Positions 1 to 5,033 of a stretch of 5,033 nt of DNA are shown here, piece by piece. The stretch is from Pseudomonadota bacterium (GTDB lineage Bacteria; Pseudomonadota; Alphaproteobacteria; Sphingomonadales; Sphingomonadaceae). The notes under the pieces were generated by a model. That model was not told the DNA's origin. It saw only the letters and a program-made list of their open reading frames with translations, and made no database searches. The stretch lies in NCBI GenBank assembly GCA_023424275.1, contig JAFAED010000288.1:1-5033 (forward strand), read 5' to 3'. How positions within the stretch are numbered: the stretch's first letter is position 1; each line of letters opens with the position of its first letter. Position numbers and translations under genes: made by a program.

Positions 1-3000
1 ACCTATGTCGGTGCGCTCGTCCTGCTCGCAATCTATCTGTTCACGAGCACCTATTTCAGCCGGCCGGAATTCGGGGCAGGGGCGACACTCGCCGACCCCT
101 TCGGCATCGCATCGGTCGAATATGCGACGCGGCATTGGAGCGCGTTCGAGCGCAACACGCTCTTCCCGCCGGTCACCGGATTGCTTCTCCAGAATCGCCT
201 TGTCTGGTTCGGCGTTGCCTTTCTCTTGTTGGCCTTGGCGTGGCGCTCGTTCACGCGAGGCGTTTCGGCGCCGACGACCGCAAAAAGGCTAAAAGCGGCG
301 ATGCCCGCGAAAGAGAGTGTTGTTGCAGTATCACGAGCAAAGACCGTCGTCGCACCGCCCGCCGATCGCTCGCTTGGCCGGGGGCCCCTGGCGGCGTTAA
401 CGCGGCACGAACTGCTCGGTGTCGTGCGCAGCCCGACGTTCCTCATCATTCTCGGCTTTGCCTTCGTCAACGCGATCGTGGTCCTCTGGCTTGCGGGCGA
501 CGACCTGACGACGACCGTCTATCCAGTGACCCGGGTGATGATCGAGGCTCTCCTTGCCTCGAAGACGATCCCGCTGTTTGTCGCGGCCTTCTACGCCGGC
601 GAGCTTGTCTGGCGCGACCGCGAGGCGCGAATTCACGAGATCGTCGGGGCGACGCCGTCGCCCGACTGGGCCTTTCTCCTGCCCAAGATTCTCGCGGTCG
701 CGACGATCCTGCTCGCGATGGGCATGATGAACGTCGCGGCCGCCATCTCTGTCCAGCTCCTCAAGGGCTTCACCGAGATCGAGCCGCTTCACTATCTGAC
801 CTGGTATCTCGCGCCTTGGCTGTTCACGATGTCGCTCTACGCCGTGCTCGCGGTGTTCGTGCAGACGCTCGTTCCGCACAAGCTCGTCGGTCTGCTCGTC
901 ATCCTCCTCGTGTTTCTCGCCGAGATTTCGCTGCCGTTGATGGGGTTCGAGAGCCATCTATATCTCTTCGCGACGACGTCGTCGGTGCCGCTGTCGGACA
1001 TGAACGGCCTCGGCCAGTTCGCGGCCCATGCCGCGTGGTATCGCGCCTATTGGGCGGCCTTCGCGGTCATTCTCGCGCTGCTGGCTTACGGTCTGTGGCC
1101 TCGGGGCGCGTCGGCGCCGCTCGGCGTGCGGCTGCGCAAACTGCCTGAAAGGCTGAAGGGGCCGGCAGGCTTGGGCGTCGGCGCCGCGGCGACCGCGATG
1201 GCGGCGCTCGGCGGGTTCATCTTCTACAACAATTACGTGCTCAACGATTTTCCGACGTTCAACGAAAGCCAGCGATGGGCGGCGAACTATGAGAAGACGC
1301 TGCTGCACTATGACGAAAAGCCGCAGCCGAAAATCACCGACATCACGCTCGAGGCTGACATCTATCCCGATGCGCCGAAGATCGTGTCGCGCGGGACGAT
1401 GACGATCGAGAACAAGACCGCGGCGCCGATCGGCGAGGTCTATGTTTCCTGGCCGCGGGCACAGGTCCAGAAATCCTTTATCGGGACGCGCATCACGCCC
1501 GAGCTCCAGCTCAAATCGCTCGTCGTGCCCGGAGCGCGGATCGTGCGCGACTACCGCGATTTCAATTTTCGCGTCTATCGCTTCGACACGCCGATGGCGC
1601 CCGGCGAGCGCCGCACGATCCGTTTCGAGGCCGTGCGCGAGCAGCGCGGTTTCCGCAACACGGGCAATGAGGAGCGCATTGTCGACAATGGAACCTTCGT
1701 CGAGAATTATGCGATCTCCCCCAGCCTCGGCATCTCGCGCTGGACTTTGCTCGAAGACCGGGCGACGCGGCGCAAATTCGGCCTGACGCCCGACCTCGCG
1801 CCGCTGAGCGAAGAACAGGGACGCAAATTTAACTATATCCGCCACGACAGCGATCCCGTGAACGCCGAGATCGTGCTGAGGGGCCCCGCCGATCAGACTC
1901 TGCTCGCGCCCGGCAAGCAAGTGGGCCGGACCGTAAATGGCGCGCGACAGACCGTCCGTTTTCGCAGCGAAGCACCGATGATGAACTTCTTCTCGATCCA
2001 GGCGGCGCGCTATGCCGTTCGCAAGGACCGGTGGAAAGACGTCGCCATCGAGGTCTATCACCACCCCGCACACGGCTATAATGTCGATCGCATGGTGAGC
2101 GTGACGAAGGATGCGCTCGACTATTATTCGCGCAACTTCAGCCCATACCAGTTCGGGCAGTTTCGGATCGTCGAATTCCCGGCCTATGCCAAGTTCGCGC
2201 AGGCCTTTCCTGGAACCATCCCCTATTCGGAGGGTGCAGGTTTCATCCTCAAGATCGACGATTCGACGGGTGTTGACTACATCTCCTACGTCACCGCGCA
2301 CGAGCTCGCCCATCAATGGTGGTTCCACCAGGTGACCGGCGCCGACACGCCCGGAAGTACGGTATTGTCCGAAACGCTCGCACAATATTCGACACTTATG
2401 GTGATGGAGAAGCGCTACGGTCCGGCGATGGTACAGCGGTTCCTGAAGAGCGCCGCAAATGGCTATTTGACGATGCGCGGTAAGGACAATGTGACCGAGC
2501 CGACGCTCGAGAGGGTGCAGGAACAGGCCTATGTCCGCTATGAAAAGGGCGGCATCGTCATGTATCTACTCAAGGACCGAATGGGCGAAGAGGCCGTCAA
2601 CCGGGCGCTCCGTTCGCTCATCGCGAAATTCGCCTTCAAGGGCGCGCCCTACGCAACGTCAAGCGATCTGCTCGCGGCGCTCCGCGCGGAGGCGCGACCC
2701 GACCAGCAGCAGTTGATCACCGATCTTTTCCAGAAGATCACGCTTTACGACCTCAAGGCCGACAACGCCCATGCGGTGCGCCTTCCGGATGGCAAATGGC
2801 GGGTGGAGATGATCGTCGAGGCGCGCAAGCGCTACGCCGACCGGAAAGGCATCGAGACCGAGGCGCCGCTCGAGGAGGTCTTCGATGTCGGCGCCTTCGC
2901 GGTCGACCCGGCGACGGCCGCTTTCCGTCCGGTCGATGTCATCAAAGTCGAAAAATGGCGGCTTCGCTCGGGGCGCCACCGCGTCGCGATAGTCACCGAT

Positions 3001-3087
3001 CGCAAGCCCTCCTTCGTCGGGCTCGACCCTTATCTCAAATATATCGACCGCAATGCGCAGGATAATATCGTACCGGTCCGTTTCTGA
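1..3087 (+). CDS. ABC-2-type permease fused to a periplasmic M1 family aminopeptidase (5' end outside window)
   Basis: The frame is open from base 1 to the TGA at 3085-3087, giving 1028 residues; the true start lies upstream. Residue numbers here count from base 1. Nine hydrophobic segments are visible, near 1-15, 67-81, 146-164, 183-203, 228-250, 271-290, 295-312, 348-366 and 391-409. After segment 2 a charged linker leads into a fresh permease half beginning RHELLGVVRSPTF. A charged stretch after the segment at 183-203 (ELVWRDREARIHEIVGATP) resembles the coupling region of ABC-2 permeases. After the last segment the chain becomes soluble and contains an M1 peptidase: zinc motif HELAH at 767-771, third ligand Glu791 in SETLAQY, and the transition-state tyrosine in YEKG (Tyr847). 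The usual GxMEN loop is replaced by PYSEGAGF, whose Glu744 probably binds the substrate N terminus. The peptidase domain should face the periplasm. An ABC ATPase gene is expected upstream but is not visible. The substrate is unknown; peptide release or export is inference. Confidence 0.93.
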   Translation, partial: TYVGALVLLAIYLFTSTYFSRPEFGAGATLADPFGIASVEYATRHWSAFERNTLFPPVTGLLLQNRLVWFGVAFLLLALAWRSFTRGVSAPTTAKRLKAAMPAKESVVAVSRAKTVVAPPADRSLGRGPLAALTRHELLGVVRSPTFLIILGFAFVNAIVVLWLAGDDLTTTVYPVTRVMIEALLASKTIPLFVAAFYAGELVWRDREARIHEIVGATPSPDWAFLLPKILAVATILLAMGMMNVAAAISVQLLKGFTEIEPLHYLTWYLAPWLFTMSLYAVLAVFVQTLVPHKLVGLLVILLVFLAEISLPLMGFESHLYLFATTSSVPLSDMNGLGQFAAHAAWYRAYWAAFAVILALLAYGLWPRGASAPLGVRLRKLPERLKGPAGLGVGAAATAMAALGGFIFYNNYVLNDFPTFNESQRWAANYEKTLLHYDEKPQPKITDITLEADIYPDAPKIVSRGTMTIENKTAAPIGEVYVSWPRAQVQKSFIGTRITPELQLKSLVVPGARIVRDYRDFNFRVYRFDTPMAPGERRTIRFEAVREQRGFRNTGNEERIVDNGTFVENYAISPSLGISRWTLLEDRATRRKFGLTPDLAPLSEEQGRKFNYIRHDSDPVNAEIVLRGPADQTLLAPGKQVGRTVNGARQTVRFRSEAPMMNFFSIQAARYAVRKDRWKDVAIEVYHHPAHGYNVDRMVSVTKDALDYYSRNFSPYQFGQFRIVEFPAYAKFAQAFPGTIPYSEGAGFILKIDDSTGVDYISYVTAHELAHQWWFHQVTGADTPGSTVLSETLAQYSTLMVMEKRYGPAMVQRFLKSAANGYLTMRGKDNVTEPTLERVQEQAYVRYEKGGIVMYLLKDRMGEEAVNRALRSLIAKFAFKGAPYATSSDLLAALRAEARPDQQQLITDLFQKITLYDLKADNAHAVRLPDGKWRVEMIVEARKRYADRKGIETEAPLEEVFDVGAFAVDPATAAFRPVDVIKVEKWRLRSGRHRVAIVTDRKPSFVGLDPYLKYIDRNAQDNIVPVRF

Positions 3088-3114
3088 CGCCCGATGGCGG
3101 CGGGATATCCGTAC

Positions 3115-3142
3115 TTGTCCTGACATCCCAGATGCCTATGCT
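3115..3142 (+). promoter_or_regulatory. Weak candidate sigma-70-type promoter for the LysR-type gene
   Basis: TTGTCC (3115-3120) and TATGCT (3137-3142) are separated by 16 bases, a tolerable fit to the -35/-10 consensus. Transcription would begin near 3150 and leave a leader of about 70 bases before the ATG at 3220. The dyad TGTC-CT-GACA overlaps the -35 hexamer, where an autoregulatory LysR-type protein could act. This is a match by eye only; such pairs occur by chance. Confidence 0.22.
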
Positions 3143-3211
3143 GATCCTCGCTCCGCCGGGTCTGCGCATGTCGTGGCTCTGGAGCGTCGTCGATCGCCGC
3201 TGCCGAAATGT

Positions 3212-3215
3212 GAGG
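3212..3215 (+). promoter_or_regulatory. Weak ribosome binding site for the LysR-type gene
   Basis: GAGG lies four bases before the ATG at 3220, closer than ideal. An in-frame TGA at 3211-3213 rules out any start further upstream, so the ATG at 3220 is the first possible one. The only nearby alternative, TTG at 3232, has AAGGGA almost touching it, which is too close. The start is therefore set by the stop codon and by the usual LysR N-terminal length more than by this site. Confidence 0.4.
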
Positions 3216-3219
3216 CCGG

Positions 3220-4137
3220 ATGCCAAGGGAATTGCCGAACCTCGATTGGCTCCGCGTTTTCGCCTCGACCGCCGCGACCGAGAGCTTCGCGCTTGCGGCG
3301 CTAGAACTGTCGGTCACGCCGGGTGCGGTCAGTCAACGGATCAAAGCGCTCGAGGCATTTCTCGATGTCGAGCTGTTTCAGCGCTACGCCCAAGGCGTGC
3401 GGCTGACGGAGGCCGGCAAGCGTTATGCGCAGCAGGTATTGCCGCCGCTCGATCAGCTTACGCAGGCGACGCGTGAGCTCATGTCCGCCGAAGCGAGCAA
3501 GTCGGTGCGGCTCACGATCCTTCCGGCGCTCGCCCAATTGTGGCTGGGACCGCGGATCGACGAATTCCATCGGGGTAATTCGAGCGCCACCGTCGAGATC
3601 TGGGCGGATCCGGCGATCGTCGATATGCGAGCCGCGAATTTCGATGTCGCGATCCGCTATAGCCAGCCGCCTTTCGCCGGTTGCGATCACCGGCCGATGC
3701 TGGTCGACGAACTCGTTCCGGTCGCCTCTCCGGATCTTGTCGCGCGCGCCGAGTTCGACGAGCAGGGACTTCCGCTCGGCGTGCCGCTCCTGCTCGACAC
3801 CTATTGGGCGAACGACTTCGACGAATGGCTTCGTCATATGGGGAAGCGGCGCCCCGCTGGCCTGATCACGCAGACTTTCTCGCTCTATTCGATGGCGGTC
3901 GATGCGGCGCTGAAAGGCCGGGGCTTCATGGTGGGTCACACGTCGCTCGTCTCGGGACTCATCGCCGATGGCCAACTCGTAACGCTGTCCGATCACCGCG
4001 TGACGGCGCCGAACCAATTCTATCTTCTGACACGCGCCGGATTCCCTTTGCCGCCGATCGTGGCGGCGTTCGTCGATTGGCTCCTGTTGGAGGCCGGATC
4101 GCGGCGAGAAGGCGATGGCGCGTTGCTTGAGAGCTGA
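3220..4137 (+). CDS. LysR-type transcriptional regulator, GcvA/AmpR-like
   Basis: This is a complete gene of 305 residues, the normal size for a LysR-type regulator. The winged helix-turn-helix spans about residues 6-65. Its recognition region reads ALELSVTPGAVSQRIKALE, followed by LFQR and VRLTEAG, all typical of the family. A linker helix leads to a two-lobed effector-binding domain from about residue 95 to 295. The N-terminal pattern PNLDWLRVF and the FDVAIRYSQPP and ELVPVASPDLV blocks resemble the GcvA/AmpR group, which includes regulators of glycine cleavage and of chromosomal beta-lactamase; this assignment is from memory of family patterns. The protein acts in the cytoplasm as a DNA-binding regulator. 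It points the same way as both neighbours rather than being divergent from a target, with 132 bases upstream and 171 downstream. The alpha-amino acid ester hydrolase gene just downstream is the most natural target. The effector is unknown. Confidence 0.95.
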   Translation: MPRELPNLDWLRVFASTAATESFALAALELSVTPGAVSQRIKALEAFLDVELFQRYAQGVRLTEAGKRYAQQVLPPLDQLTQATRELMSAEASKSVRLTILPALAQLWLGPRIDEFHRGNSSATVEIWADPAIVDMRAANFDVAIRYSQPPFAGCDHRPMLVDELVPVASPDLVARAEFDEQGLPLGVPLLLDTYWANDFDEWLRHMGKRRPAGLITQTFSLYSMAVDAALKGRGFMVGHTSLVSGLIADGQLVTLSDHRVTAPNQFYLLTRAGFPLPPIVAAFVDWLLLEAGSRREGDGALLES

Positions 4138-4197
4138 CGCAGAGCGCTCGCGAGGGTGAGCAAAACTTCGCCAAAGCCGCAGATTATATCGCGTTGC

Positions 4198-4215
4198 GCC
4201 TTGCACTGGCCTTGC
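4198..4215 (+). repeat. 7-bp direct repeat, candidate operator
   Basis: GCCTTGC occurs at 4198-4204 and again at 4209-4215, exactly 11 bases apart, about one helical turn. It lies about 95-110 bases upstream of the hydrolase start, a plausible place for an activator site. It is not a classical LysR T-N11-A dyad, and short repeats arise by chance in GC-rich DNA. Confidence 0.25.
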
Positions 4216-4284
4216 CCAGTTTCGCGCCTCGAAGATGCGATCGGCGGCAGCGCGTGGACAGCGATTTGCTGAAGGCCGGCCATC

Positions 4285-4298
4285 TTCCCTTCGGGGAG
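4285..4298 (+). promoter_or_regulatory. Small RNA hairpin with a cUUCGg tetraloop overlapping the ribosome binding site
   Basis: The bases TTCCC (4285-4289), TTCG (4290-4293) and GGGAG (4294-4298) can form a five-pair stem. One pair is G-U, and the loop is the unusually stable C(UUCG)G. The 3' arm takes in the upstream half of the purine-rich Shine-Dalgarno tract of the hydrolase gene. It could reduce ribosome access, although GAGGG at 4298-4302 stays mostly outside the stem. There is no downstream T run, so it is not a terminator. Confidence 0.35.
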
Positions 4299-4302
4299 AG
4301 GG
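4293..4302 (+). promoter_or_regulatory. Ribosome binding site that fixes the GTG start of the ester hydrolase gene
   Basis: The purine tract GGGGAGAGGG ends six bases before the GTG at 4309. Together with a signal peptide beginning exactly at that GTG, it decides the start. The next in-frame candidate, ATG at 4339, would cut the signal peptide in half and has no comparable site. The in-frame TGA at 4270-4272 blocks starts much further upstream. Confidence 0.75.
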
Positions 4303-4308
4303 ACGATA

Positions 4309-5033
4309 GTGAAGGGTTCGATATGGTCGTGGACGTTAATGCCGGTTGCGCTTCTCGCGGCTCCTTCGGCGTCGGCGCAGCAGGCTAGCATGACGTCTAT
4401 CGTCCAGCCGGGCGGCGATATCCCCGAGAATTACTCGCCCGTCCCCGCCGATGCCGATTACGACCGCCGCGTGATGATGATCCCCATGCGCGATGGGGTG
4501 AAGCTGCAGACGATCATCGTCGTGCCGAAAGGCGCCGCGAACGCGCCGATCCTGATGGATCGCACGCCCTATGACGCGACCGCCCGGTCGACGCGGTCGA
4601 CGAGCAAGTCGATGCTCCACGCGCTCCCCTTCGAGAATGAGGAGTTTGTTCGCAACGGCTACATCATCGTTTGGCAGGATACGCGCGGGAAATTCGGGTC
4701 CGAGGGCGACTACAGCTTTATCCAGCCCACGGTGGGGCCCCTCAATGCATCGGGTACCGATCATTCGACCGACGCCTATGATACGATCGCCTGGCTGAGC
4801 GAGAAGAAGAACCTGCCTGAGAGCAACGGCCGCGTCGGGATGATCGGCTCCTCATACGAGGGGTACGCAACCGCCATGGCGCTCATCAATCCGCACCCGG
4901 CGCTGCGGGCTGCGGCGCCAGAGAGCCCGCTCATGGACGGGTGGATCGGCGACGACTGGTTTCACAACGGTGCATTCCGGCAATTGATGCTCGGCTTCAT
5001 CGCCCGCCAGACCGGCGCCAAGGGGTTTGCCAA
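4309..5033 (+). CDS. Secreted alpha-amino acid ester hydrolase, CocE/NonD (S15-like) family (3' end outside window)
   Basis: The frame runs from GTG to the window end, 241 residues of a family usually about 640-660 long. Residues 1-23 form a Sec signal peptide: Lys2, a hydrophobic core, and ASA|Q as the likely cleavage site. The mature part opens with IPMRDGVKL (58-66) and continues with RTPYDA (Tyr88), QDTRGKFGSEGDY (123-135) and the nucleophile elbow GSSYEG with Ser182. In the characterised Acetobacter turbidans and Xanthomonas citri enzymes, the serine (205; 174) lies 34 residues before an aspartate of the amine-binding carboxylate cluster (239; 208). Here Asp216 in GDDW is also exactly 34 after Ser182. 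Tyr88 and Tyr183 match the oxyanion-hole tyrosines. The catalytic Asp and His should follow beyond the window. These enzymes hydrolyse alpha-amino esters and amides and act on beta-lactams with an alpha-amino acyl side chain; the physiological substrate is not settled. The signal peptide uses rare ATA and TTA codons. Periplasmic location is inferred. A plain CocE-like esterase is the less likely alternative. Confidence 0.92.
   Translation, partial: MKGSIWSWTLMPVALLAAPSASAQQASMTSIVQPGGDIPENYSPVPADADYDRRVMMIPMRDGVKLQTIIVVPKGAANAPILMDRTPYDATARSTRSTSKSMLHALPFENEEFVRNGYIIVWQDTRGKFGSEGDYSFIQPTVGPLNASGTDHSTDAYDTIAWLSEKKNLPESNGRVGMIGSSYEGYATAMALINPHPALRAAAPESPLMDGWIGDDWFHNGAFRQLMLGFIARQTGAKGFA
4585..4602 (+). 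repeat. Perfect 9-bp tandem duplication inside the ester hydrolase gene
   Basis: CGGTCGACG occurs twice in a row and in frame, encoding Arg-Ser-Thr-Arg-Ser-Thr at residues 93-98. It lies five residues after Tyr88, the likely oxyanion-hole tyrosine, in a loop where the family varies in sequence. Replication slippage is a simple origin, and the frame is kept. Confidence 0.85.

Larger units (their letters stand above)
3088..3219 (+). other. Intergenic region upstream of the LysR-type regulator gene
   Basis: This 132-base gap separates the permease-peptidase stop from the regulator start. It holds an 8-bp palindrome GGATATCC (3103-3110), a short dyad TGTC-CT-GACA (3116-3125), and a weak promoter-like pair listed separately. 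No GC-rich hairpin followed by a T run is present, so no intrinsic terminator for the upstream gene can be named. Short open frames here are shadows of the neighbouring genes. Confidence 0.6.
4138..4308 (+). other. Intergenic region between the regulator and ester hydrolase genes
   Basis: This 171-base gap contains two overlapping 8-bp palindromes just after the regulator stop (GAGCGCTC 4142-4149 and CTCGCGAG 4147-4154). It also has an A/T-rich patch (ATTATAT, 4183-4189), a 7-bp direct repeat, the palindrome GGCCGGCC (4274-4281), and a small hairpin at the downstream ribosome binding site. I found no good + strand -35/-10 pair and no hairpin followed by a T run. Whether the hydrolase gene has its own promoter here or is read through from the regulator gene cannot be decided from sequence. 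Confidence 0.6.

Noticed and set aside
971..984. 14-bp perfect palindrome CGACGACGTCGTCG inside the permease segment
   Set aside because: It arises from the codon run ACG ACG TCG TCG (Thr-Thr-Ser-Ser), sits mid-gene, and needs no regulatory explanation.
958..2385. 475-codon open frame on the - strand opposite the permease-peptidase gene
   Set aside because: It lies wholly opposite a clearly real protein with conserved zinc motifs. The translation is rich in Arg, Asp, Glu and His with no recognisable domain, as expected of an antisense shadow in GC-rich DNA.
3102..3129. GGGAT...ATCCC inverted repeat after the permease-peptidase stop, a possible terminator
   Set aside because: The stem is only five pairs around an 18-base loop and is not followed by a T run.
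4142..4161. Overlapping palindromes GAGCGCTC and CTCGCGAG and a weak GCTC/GAGC hairpin just after the regulator stop
   Set aside because: They cannot form a long stem with a normal loop, and are followed by AAAA rather than T residues on the + strand. At most they are a chance or very weak structure.
4183..4188. Perfect TATAAT on the - strand, a possible antisense promoter into the regulator gene
   Set aside because: No acceptable -35 hexamer exists at 15-18 bases on that strand, and there is no - strand gene for it to serve. A single hexamer is weak evidence.
3301..4206. 301-codon open frame on the - strand opposite the regulator gene
   Set aside because: It mirrors the LysR-type gene almost exactly, has no family motif and is Arg/Asp/Glu-rich; a shadow frame.
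4020..4391. 123-codon - strand frame spanning the regulator 3' end, the gap and the hydrolase 5' end
   Set aside because: It crosses the hydrolase ribosome binding site and signal peptide, has no recognisable domain, and its start lies inside a well-supported gene.

Overview
The window is GC-rich, densely coding bacterial DNA. It holds three genes, all on the + strand, and the outer two run off the ends. High GC, codon choice and protein style (a signal-peptide-bearing CocE-type hydrolase and a permease/M1 peptidase fusion) suggest a proteobacterium, most likely an alphaproteobacterium of the Sphingomonadales type. That taxonomic guess is inference only; there is no rRNA or other marker gene.

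Layout: (1) Positions 1-3087 are the C-terminal 1028 residues of a large membrane protein. The second half of an ABC-2-type permease is followed by a periplasmic M1 (gluzincin) aminopeptidase domain with an intact HELAH...E zinc site. (2) Positions 3088-3219 are a short intergenic stretch with a weak candidate promoter. (3) Positions 3220-4137 are a complete 305-residue LysR-type regulator resembling the GcvA/AmpR group. (4) Positions 4138-4308 are a 171-base gap. It holds a 7-bp direct repeat, small palindromes, and a cUUCGg hairpin that overlaps the ribosome binding site of the next gene. (5) Positions 4309-5033 are the first 241 residues of a secreted alpha-amino acid ester hydrolase (CocE/NonD, S15-like alpha/beta hydrolase). 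It starts at GTG, after a clear Shine-Dalgarno sequence, with a Sec-type signal peptide.

The two enzymes both act on amino-acid amide or ester bonds outside the cytoplasm. The regulator sits directly upstream of, and points toward, the ester hydrolase, so it is a reasonable candidate to control it. A functional link to the permease-peptidase gene is only suggested by proximity. No RNA genes, insertion sequences, CRISPR arrays or convincing Rho-independent terminators were seen. I see no evidence for a wholly new system; the points most worth checking are the altered zinc-ligand spacing in the peptidase and the regulator/ester-hydrolase pairing.
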